64,000 bases of DNA, from positions 62,001 through 126,000 of the forward strand of contig JAVXUO010001575.1 in NCBI GenBank assembly GCA_033065855.1, in the 5' to 3' direction. The notes beneath the pieces were generated by a model. That model worked only from the letters and a program-made list of their open reading frames with translations, searched no databases and was not told the origin of the DNA. Positions 44,276-55,859 of the stretch are shown piece after piece. Each line of letters begins with the position of its first letter. The first letter of the stretch is position 1. This DNA comes from Escallonia rubra (taxonomy: Eukaryota; Streptophyta; Magnoliopsida; Escalloniales; Escalloniaceae). The position numbers were made by a program, and so were the translations under genes.

Positions 44276-45618
44276 GGATCATTTGCACATAAAACCCTAT
44301 ACTATAGGGGCGGGTGCGCATTTCACCTTAACGTTTCAATTTTGATGCAATTCACCTTACTGTTATTTAATTTGTGTTCAATTTACCAATTGACGGTTTG
44401 GAGTCTAATTTCTTGGATGGCCGTCAATTTTTCAAGGGTCAAATTGTCAGTTAAAGTCTTTTTCCACATTGGTAGCCACATCATTGCTATTAACCAATAA
44501 AGGGTTGACACGTACAAACCAATTCTACCCCATTCATCTTCATGTTCAATTGACCACCACCCAACAGGCCAACACCAACGCCACCATACCCCTAATCCAC
44601 GGCTGCTGCACCACCATTCCTACAACCATCAACCCCCAAATTGCCACCACCGAACGCGGCGCCACTGCCGCTCAATCCATCAAATCAACACCGCCATTAA
44701 CCCACATATGCCGCCATCGCTAACACCCTAACAATCAAACCCCCTTCCATCTCTCCAACACCAACACCACCATCAAAGCCATTTCTACCGCTGCGACCAA
44801 CACCATACCCACTTCTACCGCCGCGGCCAACACCGCCATTAAAGCCTTTATGCCAATTCAATCGATAGCTTCAGCCCCATAGAAAGTGAGGGTAGAGAGA
44901 GAAAAGGGATCTGGGTCCATTTTGGCACTACGGTGTTGTGGCGGACTCGATGGTGATGCGGCGAACTAATTGTGTTGAGGCGATGAGAGCGGGTGGTTAG
45001 TGGGGCGGACTCCGATTTGGCACGTGGAGCAAGCGCCACCACCGCCGCCGTGTAGTCTGTGCACCACCGTGGGTGTATTCTGCGCCACCACGCCACTAGC
45101 ATCAGATCTCTCTCTCTCTCTTCGATTTAGCAAAGTACTTAATGACAGGAAGTTTGGGGTTCAAATCAGGAGTTTGGGGGTGGTGGTTACTGTGGGTATG
45201 GCGGTGGTTGTGGTCGGTGGTAGGGATGATTTCGTGCTTGGCTGTAGCCAGTGATCGCCGCAACAAAGTGGATAGGTGGTGGACAACGCAATCGTGTCTG
45301 GCTATGGTGTTGGTGGTGGCGGCGAAGTGTACAGCGTTGGTCGTGGAGGGGAAGTGAGTGGTGGTGCTCTTGGATGCGTGAATACACAGAAAAATAGAGA
45401 AGACACAGAGAAAGAGAGGGATGATGCGGAAAAATGGTTGAAGTGACCATTTTACCCCTAGAATATTGACGGGCATCCAAGAAACTGGACTCCAAACTGT
45501 CAATTGGTAAATTGAGCACAAATTAAAGAACAGTAAGGTAAATCTCACCAAAATTGAAATGTTAAGGTGAAATGCGCACTCGTCCCTATAGTAGTAGGGT
45601 TTTATGTGCAAATGATCC
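44276..45618. mobile_element. Non-autonomous Mutator-like element (MULE), about 1.34 kb
   Basis: Terminal inverted repeats of about 180 bp: left 44276-44460 begins GGATCATTTGCACATAAAAC and the right end 45440-45618 read inverted begins identically. The two arms are more alike than those of the element at 11.7 kb, so this copy is probably younger. Flanking 9-mers TTTTCATTT (44267-44275) and TTTTCGTTT (45619-45627) match 8 of 9, the Mutator target duplication size. The interior is strand-asymmetric (CCACCA-rich left, GGTGGT-rich right) with short frames but no recognised transposase or captured gene. Confidence 0.85.
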
Positions 45619-45627
45619 TTTTCGTTT

Positions 45628-48588
45628 TATGTTTTTACTTTCTGTAGTTGTTATTTTTTGGAGTATTTAGCTAGAAAAGATAATTTTGCACTTTTATCTC
45701 TTATTGATTTGTTACCCAATGGTTATGCTATGGAAGCTTAGGTTCTTGTCATGCTTACTTATTAAAGGAAATTTTTTGGCTACTATTCAGGTTATCGGAA
45801 ATAGCTACAATCTTTCATAGAGCGATGATTAATTCTCGTTGAATGTTTTTAATATTTTTATTTAATGACGCTACAAATTGTTATTAAAGAATGTCGCTGA
45901 AAGTATTAACAAAAAAGTCACTAAAGATTATTAGCGACTATTAATTGTCCCTATACAATCAGCTGCAAGTATCTTCTATCATTTATTGCTTATTAAAATG
46001 TCAAACGCAACCAAAATGTAAAAGTTATTGAGCGTTTTTCTTTCATATAACATGAATTTTGCCAAGAATTTGCAGGGGAGAAGGCCTCCCCTAACCTACT
46101 CCACCCTCCGCCCCTGCCTTGGGTTATCTTTAACTTTTCCTTTTTTGTGGGTACTTACTTTCTTCCCGGTCGCATTATTCGCACATAAAATTTGTTCTCA
46201 TTCCCAAGTAAGAACGAGCCATCATAAAAAGCTTGATATATAGTGTTCAAAAGTTTGCAAGCATCCTATTCCAGACTTTAGTAAAGTCTAGTGTTGTCAC
46301 TTCTCTCTGTTGCTAAACTATTTATAAAATTTGTTGCTTTAGTAAAAAAAAATCTTCGCGTTCGGTAAAGTAAAAAAAAATCTTCGCGTTCGGTAAATAT
46401 AAGTGCTCTTGCATCTTCAAAGTACAATTTGTTAGATAAGGTACTTTTCAATTATTTCGAAACAATCCGCTATTATATCGCACAGTAATTTTAAAATAAC
46501 GAGAAATAACTTTTGTGACTGAGAAATAAAAGACCCACCATCGCTCCTTTCCTTTTTCTAAAAGCTTTCCAAGACATGGGTGATTGGGTTTAGCATTGAA
46601 TATCAACTGTAAATATTAGCCAAGACAGACCACAGTGAACCGGCCACCCACTGCCAATTTCGGCCATTGACTCCTGCAGAAACTGAAAACCAAAAATCAT
46701 ACTCCACGAACGAACGACGACTTAGTCGGTGAGGAAAGACCGTCCCTGTCAAGTGGCAACACACGCACAAATTGTCAAACCAAACAGGAGAAACTCAACT
46801 GTGGCTTTCCTGTGACTTGTTCATCAGTAATGGAACAATGTGGAATAAAGACCGAAAAGTTTGAAAAGAGGAGCAAGGAGACAAGAAGAAACTGACCTGC
46901 CCCTCCGGCCTCCACCATTCCACGCTTTTCCATTTGATTTGATCTGATGGATGACCTTAACCTTTTCTAAAGTATTGGCTTATTTATATTTCGTCTGGTT
47001 GTCATGCAGGAAAACATCAGGTTCCAATAACAAGTCAGACCCATGAAAGTTTGTTCTAGCTAAAACTCCGGGAGTTCTTACTACGGAAACACGAAGGAAA
47101 CCGAGAGCTGTGACAGCTCCGAGTATTCGATGGAATATGTATTCGACGGAGCGACATAAATAAATAGATCAAATCTTTTTTACTTAAACTTTTCAATTGA
47201 ATTGGGTTCATCTTTTTGGTTGTTGGCACTGGCGATGCATTTGTAGCTTTTCACCAAAACTTCTACCATGGATAAAGTTGCATCATCCTTGGCCGATCTA
47301 GATCGACTCTATGAATTAAGATCATGGGATTATGTGGATTAGAAACTTACGGCGTAAAACGCAAGCTCCGTGATAAGAGGATTCAATTTGCTTTAGGGTT
47401 GTAATCAACCAATTTAGCTATGCTTATGTTCAAGCTCCAGTTGCAACACTCGTGTTCGGGCACGTTGGTGACGAACTTCTGGTGAAAATCATATACCTTT
47501 AACATAAATCATATATGTGATATTTCATATTGGATGTAAGAACTTTGTGAATGGCCTTGTAAGACCCTGCAAAGGAACTCACAAGTACTTGCTTGACTAA
47601 CTTTTTTGAAGGAGACATTGCCCCATCTAGGGCCATGGATCATATTGTTGCAAATGGAAAGTTCAAGAGGTCGCACACCAATTAGCTTTAGTGATATACA
47701 TGCTAGGTTGTCGTTGGTGGGATCGAGTTCATTAAGTGATTGCATTTGCAACTTAAGTTGGCAAATTAAGTGGTTGTCAGTTGATCTGTATAGTGTCTTT
47801 CAGCGACAACCCTAATTGCTGTTGGCCTGAATGCATGAACTTTGTAGCTCGTGACATAGCAAGCTTCCCAATTCAGACGTGAGTTACGGTTAAACATAAG
47901 TCTTTCTAGTATTTCAACTAAGGACAAATTTAAGTAGATATTGCATGGTTCTGGACCATTGGTCCCAACAATATAGGGTTGGATCAAGGGGAACTGATGA
48001 ATATGAGGATGGTTAACGATCCTAGATAGTTGTGATATTGATTCGAAACTATTCAATTGGTAGATGGTTAACCTTAGGAAGAATCTTAAATCTTGGACCC
48101 TTAGTGCATGAGCCAAGTAAAACCTTGGGGCAACATGGAAACATATGGTCTATGTTCTCAACCGTGTTTAGACACACGTCCCATATTCAAGATGTGACAA
48201 TAGCATGAGTGCACTTATTAATGTTTCAAAAAGCGAGACAAAATGTTTTACCTTCAAACATTGGAATGTAACATTTCAATTCGATTTTGAGTTATTTAAC
48301 AACGATATCATCAAAATTATCAGCTCGATACATTTACAACCTGGAATCGAGTGGATTCGAATCAAACCACAAAGAGGAGGTGTCCGAACTATGAAGAAAG
48401 GGTATTTAGGACAGAAGAGAGGAACAGGGGGTGCAAATTCCAAAACAAGCAGCAAGCGAGTACCACGACCGAAGTCTTCCACTACTGTACACACAAAACT
48501 AACTGCTGCCTTTTCTCGAACTCAGTGTCCACACTTGTAACGCCACAGGCCATGCGTTGTCGTCACAACTCTTGATCGAACCCCAATC
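45628..48588. other. Intergenic upstream of the kinase, no gene recognised
   Basis: Holds a MITE-like block (45790-45985) and a 28-bp direct repeat with ATCTTCGCGTTCGGTAA (46341-46396). Short unsupported frames near 47509-48116 and 48205-48540. The final few hundred bases are the kinase promoter. Confidence 0.5.
45790..45985. repeat. GTCGCTA-type MITE copy
   Basis: Carries TTTTATTTAATGACGCTA, GAATGTCGCTGAAAG, AAGTCACTAAAGATTATTAG and GACTATTAATTGTCCCTATA, the family phrases seen near 8.2, 10.4 and 37.5 kb. Confidence 0.5.
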
Positions 48589-50508
48589 ATGCCGTCGCTT
48601 CATACGCCACCGCCCTTGTCGCCGCCGTCAGTCTTCACCATCTCACCCGCCCCCTCCTCCCTCCACCACCCTCGCCGCCTCGCCTTCCCCCTCGCCGGCG
48701 GCGTCGCTGCCGCCTTCTCCGTCCTCCTCGCCCTCACCCTCTGCTTCCGTAAGCTCACCCGCAAGCGAACCGTCCCCTCCCCATCCTCCGACCCCCCGCC
48801 GCCGCACCGCTTCTCCTACTCCTCCCTCCGCCGGGCCACCTCCTCTTTCTCCCCCTCCCTCCGCCTCGGCCAGGGCGGCTTCGGCTCCGTCTACCGGGCC
48901 ACCCTCCCCAAGACCAACCAAAACCTGGCCGTCAAGCTCATGGACGCCGGCTCCCTCCAGGGTGAGCGCGAATTCCAAAACGAGCTCCTCCTCGCCGGAA
49001 ACCTGAGCTCCCGGCACATACTCCCCGTCATCGGCTTCTCCTCCGACCGAAAGCGACGCCGCATGCTTCTTGTATACGAGCTCATGGTCAACGGCAGCTT
49101 ACAAGACTGCCTCCTGCAGCGCAAGTCCAAGGAACTAAGGGAGTGGCACAGGCGGTTTGCTATCGGCGTCGGTATCGCTAAAGGGCTCGAGTACCTCCAC
49201 CATTACTGCAATCCGCCGGTAATTCACGGAGATATAAAGCCTAGCAATATTCTCTTAGACGAAAATTTTGTCGCAAAGATTGGCGATTTCGGCTTAGCTA
49301 GGCTTAAATCGGAGGAGCAATGCGAAATTAGTGTGCAGGAGAATGTAATTGAGGGGAAAATCGAGTGCAAAGCAGAGGATACTGGATCTGTAATTGAGGA
49401 TACGGAGAGCGTGACGACGGCCGGTTTTGATGTGGATCAGTCGCCGGAGAGCGTTGTGATTAATGTGGCCGACGTGGCCTCGCCTTCCGAGGGGAATTTC
49501 GATGGGGCTAGTTTGGATAGTGGGAAGCAGAAAAAGGGTGGTTCGGGGCGCGATTGGTGGTGGAAGCAAGATAACGGCGGGGCGGAGTCGGGGAGGGTGA
49601 AGGATTACGTGATGGAGTGGATTGGGAGCGAAATTAAGAAGGAGAGGCCAAAGAGCGAATGGGTTGAGGCCGCGTCGAGTTCGGGGCAAATTGGGAAGAA
49701 ACCGGAGAGGAAAAAGACTAAGAAGAGATTGGATTGGTGGGTATCGTTGGACGAGGAGAAGGATGTGAAGAAAGAGAAGCGGAGGCCGGCGAGGGAGTGG
49801 TGGAAGGAAGAGTATTGCGAGGAGCTCGCTAGGAAGCAAAAGAAGAAGAAGAAGAAGCAAGGGGAAGCGTCGAATGCTGTTGATGCTAGCGATGGGATCT
49901 ATTGGCCCAGGGACGAAGAGTTGTACGTGGATAGGAAGAAGAAGAGGAGTAGGAGCCGGGGTAGTCGCGGTAGCGTAGATTGGTGGTTGGATGGGCTGAG
50001 TGGTGAGCTTTGGAGAGGTAGAGGGAATAGCCATGACTCTGAGGAGATACCCAAGAGCGGTGCTAGCAGCACACCTAGTATGAGGGGAACTGTGTGTTAC
50101 GTTGCTCCTGAGTACTCCAGTGGTGGGGATCTCTCGGAGAAGTGTGATGTTTACAGCTTTGGGGTTTTATTACTAGTTCTTATCGCGGGGCGAAGACCTC
50201 TTAAGGTGACAGGATCGCCAATGTCCGAATTCCAGCGTGCAAATCTTGTGTCGTGGGCACGGCACCTTGCCCGTGCTGGGAAGCTTCTTGATTTGGTTGA
50301 TAAGTCTCTTCAGTCTGTAAATAGAGGTCAAGCTTTAGTGTGCATCACAGTGGCACTTGTCTGCCTGCAAAAGGCGCCTGCCCTTCGGCCTTCAATGAAA
50401 GAAGTCGTCGCGATGCTTTCTGGAGATTTAGAACCTCCCCAACTACCAGTTGAGCTTTCCCCTTCGCCTCCTTCACGCTTCCCATCAAAGCTCAAGAGGG
50501 TCCGGTGA
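48589..50508 (+). CDS. Membrane-anchored receptor-like kinase (At5g51770/At2g45590 type)
   Basis: Intronless ORF of 639 residues. A short Pro/Ser-rich N-terminus and one membrane segment (about 31-53) precede the kinase domain; there is no real ectodomain. Kinase landmarks: glycine loop LGQGGFGSVYRA (93-104), Lys116 (LAVKL), catalytic loop VIHGDIKPSN with HGD instead of HRD (213-215), DFG at 233-235 and APE at 506-508. The roughly 270 residues between DFG and APE, normally 20-35, are a charged insert with four [DE]WW motifs (about 332, 382, 403 and 464) and Lys-rich tracts. The C-lobe DVYSFGVLLLVLIAGRRP and RPSMKEV is normal. By recall it matches At5g51770, next to AHG1 in Arabidopsis. It is probably a plasma-membrane kinase; substrate unknown. 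The 5' part is very C-rich, the insert G/A-rich. Confidence 0.93.
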   Translation: MPSLHTPPPLSPPSVFTISPAPSSLHHPRRLAFPLAGGVAAAFSVLLALTLCFRKLTRKRTVPSPSSDPPPPHRFSYSSLRRATSSFSPSLRLGQGGFGSVYRATLPKTNQNLAVKLMDAGSLQGEREFQNELLLAGNLSSRHILPVIGFSSDRKRRRMLLVYELMVNGSLQDCLLQRKSKELREWHRRFAIGVGIAKGLEYLHHYCNPPVIHGDIKPSNILLDENFVAKIGDFGLARLKSEEQCEISVQENVIEGKIECKAEDTGSVIEDTESVTTAGFDVDQSPESVVINVADVASPSEGNFDGASLDSGKQKKGGSGRDWWWKQDNGGAESGRVKDYVMEWIGSEIKKERPKSEWVEAASSSGQIGKKPERKKTKKRLDWWVSLDEEKDVKKEKRRPAREWWKEEYCEELARKQKKKKKKQGEASNAVDASDGIYWPRDEELYVDRKKKRSRSRGSRGSVDWWLDGLSGELWRGRGNSHDSEEIPKSGASSTPSMRGTVCYVAPEYSSGGDLSEKCDVYSFGVLLLVLIAGRRPLKVTGSPMSEFQRANLVSWARHLARAGKLLDLVDKSLQSVNRGQALVCITVALVCLQKAPALRPSMKEVVAMLSGDLEPPQLPVELSPSPPSRFPSKLKRVR

Positions 50509-51734
50509 GCTTTTTAATGTTTAGTGCCATTTTTGTATGGTCAGTTGTATACTTCTGCAGATATTTGTTTGATCATCTTTGTGGATGCTGATGTATAGAC
50601 AAGATTTTCACATTCAATGGAGTTTGGATTCTTTCTGTTTCTGTTTTCTTGATTTTACATTTTTCTTTGAACTTGTTCTTCTTTTGATGCTGACTTTTCT
50701 TGCTACTAGATCAAATGAGCTTTTTGTATTGCCATGATTGAATGACAAACCAAGCACTGTGACCCCCTTCATGTTCTTTTGCACGAGTTTCAGGAATGCC
50801 AGTTATCATTGTGCCTTTTATAAACGGGACATATACTTTTTGGGGTGAGGCCACATCATTGAGTACATCTAATTAGTTTCCTTGAATTTTGACTAACAGC
50901 TTTTTCCCTCAGTGGAGAATTTTGGTAAAAGTAGGCCAGGGATGGTCATCCCTACTTTATCTGTTACTATTATAGCTAAATTTGCTAAAATTGAATAGCT
51001 CGTTCTTCGACTTGAGGGCTTCGCCAGTGAAATACATGAGCATAGCGAAGCCAAGCTGGATAGGCTACTTCTGCATTTTTAGACATAAGTAGATTGTAAG
51101 TGAATGTTTTCCGTTCATGATATCAGCCATGTTAAACCATGGAATCGAAATCAAGGCTATGGCTGACACCGCACGAATTTAATTTAAAGTTTCTGCTGGT
51201 CTTTGCGTGGCATCGTCTTACAGGGTTACCATTATGTTTCTATTCTCTCACCGAAATGTTCTTATAATCTCTACCGGATATGATAGCTTTGCTCTTGTAT
51301 CTTCTATGGTAACATGTGTGCATATACACATCCATTGTTGCAGACAAATGTCAAGTGAAACAGAGGAGGACTCTGTGCGAGAGACCCAGTTTTTTAAACT
51401 TCTTTGAGTTGCAGGAACATTTTTAACTTTATTTTGTTATATCCTCTTAAAATACGCCTTGGCCCTCCCATATGAAACCCTTTTATTGTTACATATACAT
51501 TTGAAATCCTCTTTGATATGCCACCGAATGAATAGCCATCCGGGTGTTGGTTCCGTGATAAGGTTGTATGCTAGCTGAGGTATGGTCTCTACGTACACGG
51601 TAGAATCTAATTCCAGGTTATAAGCTTTTAGTCCATACATTGGCGGGACGATTACCAGGTAATGGCCGTTTTTTCTCCTTACTTTTCGTAAATCATAACT
51701 AAGTAAATCAGTGATGGAGGCCTATTTGCTCAAC
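50509..51734. other. Kinase 3' region and intergenic DNA
   Basis: Kinase 3' untranslated region followed by AT-rich DNA; no gene or clear repeat recognised. Confidence 0.5.
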
Positions 51735-51850
51735 CATCGGAGAGGCTTGGGCACATTATAGTATGATAGAAAGGGGTTGGGAGGCTGTTTCCTTGTTTAA
51801 AACCCTCGACCTCCAGGTCATTATGCAGCCTCTTACCATTGTGCCAAGAC
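51735..51850 (-). mobile_element. tRNA-derived SINE (Au/TS-like)
   Basis: Read on the minus strand from 51850: GTCTTGGCACAATGGTAAGA, then GACCTGGAGGTCGAGGGTTT and GGAAACAGCCTCCCAAC. This follows the plant Au/TS SINE layout, with an A-box TGGCACAATGG, a degenerate B-box and the GGAAACAGCCTC phrase. It is diverged and the tail is not well defined. Confidence 0.6.
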
Positions 51851-53632
51851 TCGACCTCTGTTGATAGGCTGATAACTCAATTTCCATCAGTTGGTAGGCG
51901 GGAAGGGATAGAGAAGGAGGTAGACCTACGGACAGATGTTCCATCATTTTGAATCCTTGACGGAAGAAAAGGAAGGATAAGGGAGGAGAGGAGAGCACTC
52001 TTCTTTCTGCTAAAAGATTGGGGGGAAGACCCTCTTCTTCTTTCATCGGTATTTTTCCCATCAAATGCTACCCTATTATCTACTATATATCTACTGAGTG
52101 TCCAACTTGAATCAGCTTTTCCCTGAAGTTCCATCAGCTCGAGATGTCTTAATGGCGAATTTCTGCTGGCAGGGTTGTCCTGTCAGTGGTGGACGGTGTT
52201 CTGGGTCTAGTGCAACTCATATATGAGCGGCGATCAGCCAAAAGCAACCTCATATTCTGTTTCAATGAAAAGGCGAGAGTAATTTTTGCATCCAGCATCT
52301 CTCTTAAGAGATATTATTACTAGTCAAAGCAGAGACACCGAAGTGGGATTTCTATCACTGCAAAGGGTCTCAGGCTTCTTTCATTAGACAGAGTCATGAT
52401 AGTTCCATTTGGAGGATTTTGCGATGGCGCTCCCATTGCACCATGTCCCTGAGTTTATTATAAACTTCAAGTTCTAAATTTTGCTTGGTCATTTCAACCG
52501 TCAGTTGCCTCAAAAAAAGGGAAAAAGTATTTCTAGGTTGATTTTTCACGACTTAGAGCAGGATTTATTGCGTTGCTTTTTGGAGGGAAATCACGCGCTA
52601 TCTCTGCACTACGAGAAAATAGAGCAAGAAATACCGGAGCTATTATTTGCAAGTGCTTACTGTCCTTTATGATCATCTTTGTAACAAGGGAAATGATAGT
52701 GCCAAAGAGACGACATTCTCCCTGCATCATGTCCAAATCTACCATTCCCACCAAATGCCCTAGGAACCCTATCCATTTCAGATGCATTCTGTTTCTCTCT
52801 TTCCCCCCTCTCTGTGTCTCGATTATCTTGCCACCACTGACTGACCACAGTTGTGAACACCCTCGTCTTCTCTCGCTCACTAGGCGCAGGGTGTAACTCA
52901 CCGGCAGAGTTTAACTCGCTGATGGTAAGCGCCTGAAAAAAGGGGGGACACTATTGATGTCGCAAAATAAGAGCTCTGTACATAAACGGCTAATTTCATC
53001 ATTTCAAGAAAATATCAATGCCAACAAGCGAATAATCTAACGGACAGATTTTGTTTGTAGGAGATCTAACGGTCAAAGGCACGCTCTGGGAACGTGCTTT
53101 CTCGATTATATCCCTCGTAACAATTTCGATGCCTCTGTCTTTGACTCCTTGTATCTCAAGCCAGCGACTTTCCTGTTCTATTTCATCTGAATTACATTGG
53201 CCAATCTAGAATTTTCACATAGAGGGACCGAGTAAGTCATTCTTCTTTATGCAGCAAAGGGAAATTTTAAGTGGAGTCTTTGATGAATGGAGAGAAAAAA
53301 ACTTCACTTTATGTAAGTAAAAACGGATCGGGGATTGAGTGCACGAAACCAGCACCTGCATTGATATTAGACTAATCTTAATGACCGAGGACTACAAGAT
53401 GAGTCGCGGGAATTCAAAATCATTTGTGGGCATCATCCTTGACCTTGGCTCCTAAAAGGTGCAGAGGCTTCTACACTATTTGGAGGTGATTAGGATCTAA
53501 GTCACCAAAACTTTCTAAAGCGCAAAAATCTCCCGCTTTTACGCTGCGCTGTCACTGCCAAACACGTGTCAATTTTGTCCATTCCCACTTTAAGGCCATT
53601 ATTTCCCATTAATAGTTGCAGTGCACTAAACA
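51851..53632. other. Intergenic, no gene recognised
   Basis: Overlapping short frames on both strands (51756-52134 and 52533-52901) have no recognisable domain. No RNA gene seen. Confidence 0.5.
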
Positions 53633-53710
53633 CGCAAATGAACTGTTTTTTTTTTGTAACAAGAGAATAGCATTGAAAATTAAAGGTTACAAAGTCGCAA
53701 ATGAGCTGTT
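53633..53710 (-). mobile_element. 48-bp retroposon tail flanked by 15-bp target duplications
   Basis: CGCAAATGAACTGTT (53633-53647) and CGCAAATGAGCTGTT (53696-53710) match 14 of 15. They enclose 48 bp that on the minus strand end in a poly-A run after CTATTCTCTTGTTAC. This is the layout of an extremely 5'-truncated LINE or SINE insertion. The tail phrase resembles, but is not identical to, the LINE tails elsewhere in this window. Confidence 0.6.
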
Positions 53711-54319
53711 AATCCAACCAAAAGTATGTATCACCTATCACTATTAACTTCCTCAATCCTTCTCTCTGCCTTGTCAAACTCAACCAACGACGACGCCTTC
53801 AGTGGCCACTGAATCCGACGCCTGTTATGGCCAATATTGCACCCACGGTCTCTTTTTGTTTTTGGTTTATGACCTTCATGTGGTCTCCCGGTTGAGTAAC
53901 TAGATCAAGATCCTGATCAGCTCTAAGGTTGGTACACATCCGCGCACTTGTTCGCCCACGATGCCAAATTTCCAGCATCGCTAGATGAAAATGAACAATC
54001 GAAACCTGCATCTGGGAAGGTCCGCAGTATCAATCTGGTGTTGGTAATATGGATAGAAGGTGAAAATGAATGTTGGACAGTAGAAATGTTCCTCAGGAAG
54101 TTGCTTAAGCAGAGAGTGTCTGATTGAACTAGCATTTCCACGCAAACCAGGTCCAGTACACCTGGAGTAGTCAGTGAACATAAGCACCTATATTCACAGC
54201 TCAAGGATCTGGATCCTCTGCATTCCAAAAGGAAGCCGAGAGTGAAGTCCCCAACCACAGATGGGTAGTTACCGCCAAGTGTCAACTTGTAGTAAAGTGT
54301 CCAATTCTGAACGGCAAAT

Positions 54320-54398
54320 GCATGTTGCATGTTGCATGTTGCATGTTGCATGTTGCATGTTGCATGTTGCATGTTGCATGTTGCATGTTGCATGTTGC
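54320..54398. repeat. Heptamer minisatellite (GCATGTT)n, about 11 copies
   Basis: 79 bases of uninterrupted GCATGTT repeats. Because three units make 21 bases, all three frames on each strand stay open and give a repeating seven-residue pattern, which creates false ORFs here. Confidence 0.97.
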
Positions 54399-55831
54399 GA
54401 GGGTTCTGGCAGAGGTGACTACCAAATCGTTTCAACTGAATCAATCCGAACTGCTCAAAAATTTAGTGGCTCGATTTTATATTTTTCAAATCAACCTCGC
54501 TTGGGTTCTCGGATACATAATTTGAGATCGATCATAACTTGCGTTGACTGCTACATGATACGTTAAAAAAATTATATGCCTTGGATTTTTATGCACACGT
54601 GATTCCGCAAAGCCAATTAAACTAGACCAAAACCTTGAAAGTTAAATGAAAAGGAAAAAAAGTCCCATCATTAATTCTCCTTGCGTTCTCTCATTCTCTT
54701 CGGTATATGGATGACAAACTTTTTTTGTTTTGCTTTTTTAATTTAAGATAATATTCATTTTAGAGTTGATATGGGCACATGGATGTTGTATGTATTATAG
54801 ATTGATTATAGGAATGCAATCTATCTAAACATTAACTTTTTATTTTTGTGTAAATATAGATTGAATAACAGGCTTGTAAAGGTTGAAAAACGTTAAATAT
54901 GTTCAAACCGATTTAAACCGACAAAATCGAACCGTGCAAACCGATAATAATTGATTTGGTTTGATTCATAATATTTCGAACCCGATAAGTTACGGTTATA
55001 ATATAGTTTGTAGTATGACCTTTAAACTGCATTAAAGTAAAGTGTGCGTACTCCTAGTTCTGAGTATCTGTAAATTGATAGAACTGTTTCGATGGACCAA
55101 AATGAAAAGGAAGTATGCAGCATAGAGGTCAAGATTAGGCCAGAAGTGGCTAAACTTTTGGACTTTTTGGATACGGGCATTGTTCACACTTCACTGGTAC
55201 AGTAATATCTAAACGTCAGGCCGGACTTATGCTTTTCTTTTTTCATCGCACTGAATTGGGCCTAAAAAATCGTCTCTTTGCAAATATTGGGTTTGGAGAA
55301 GGGCTTTTGGATGGAGATAAAATTTCCAACCGAGGTCCACTGAGGAGTATATGTCACTTGCAACATGTTTTTGCCAAAAACATGGATAGCTACATGGTTG
55401 TATTGCATGCTGTTAAACTTGTACTTTGTTCAAAGTCACAAATGACCAAAAATCATGACTTTGCCCCCAACGAAGGGAATGGCATATAGGGCGTTCTTTA
55501 GAGTAACGCTAGAAGCGGTCGTGTTTTCAATCGAGTACATCAAAAAATAAAGTACGAGACGTTTATTATTTTACGAGTTAAATTCGTTGATGCCCATCAA
55601 ATCGGATTTGACACAAGATAGACATAATGTCTGAGATGTATGAAAGGCTCCGCCGAGTGAACATAGCAGGCAACATATGCTCTTTGAGTACTCCACTATC
55701 AGACATATCCAATCAAAATAACTTCTTGTCCAACACATGTACAGTATGATATAGGCAAGTAGGGTTTCGTATCACACAGAGATCTTCTACTTGATACAGT
55801 TGGTGGCGACCCTCCACCCGCCCTCGTCCCT

Positions 55832-55859
55832 ACACACACACACACACACACACACACAC
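55832..55859. repeat. (CA)14 dinucleotide microsatellite
   Basis: Perfect AC/CA run of 28 bases. Confidence 0.97.

Noticed and set aside
44469-45611. Frames of 80-170 codons inside the 44.3-45.6 kb element
   Set aside because: They run through TIR and simple-composition DNA; no captured gene recognised.
47500-48120. Possible coding region on the minus strand upstream of the kinase
   Set aside because: 116-codon frame without domain; no supporting splice or start context.
48557-49017. Long frames on both strands at the kinase 5' end
   Set aside because: Pro/Ser- and Gly/Glu-rich shadows caused by high C content of the true coding strand.
49294-50034. 246-codon minus-strand frame inside the kinase
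   Set aside because: It is the antisense shadow of the Lys/Trp-rich insert and reads as Leu/Pro low complexity.
53923-54566. Open frames with repeated HVACCML / MQHATCN residues
   Set aside because: Products of the heptamer minisatellite, which keeps every frame open.
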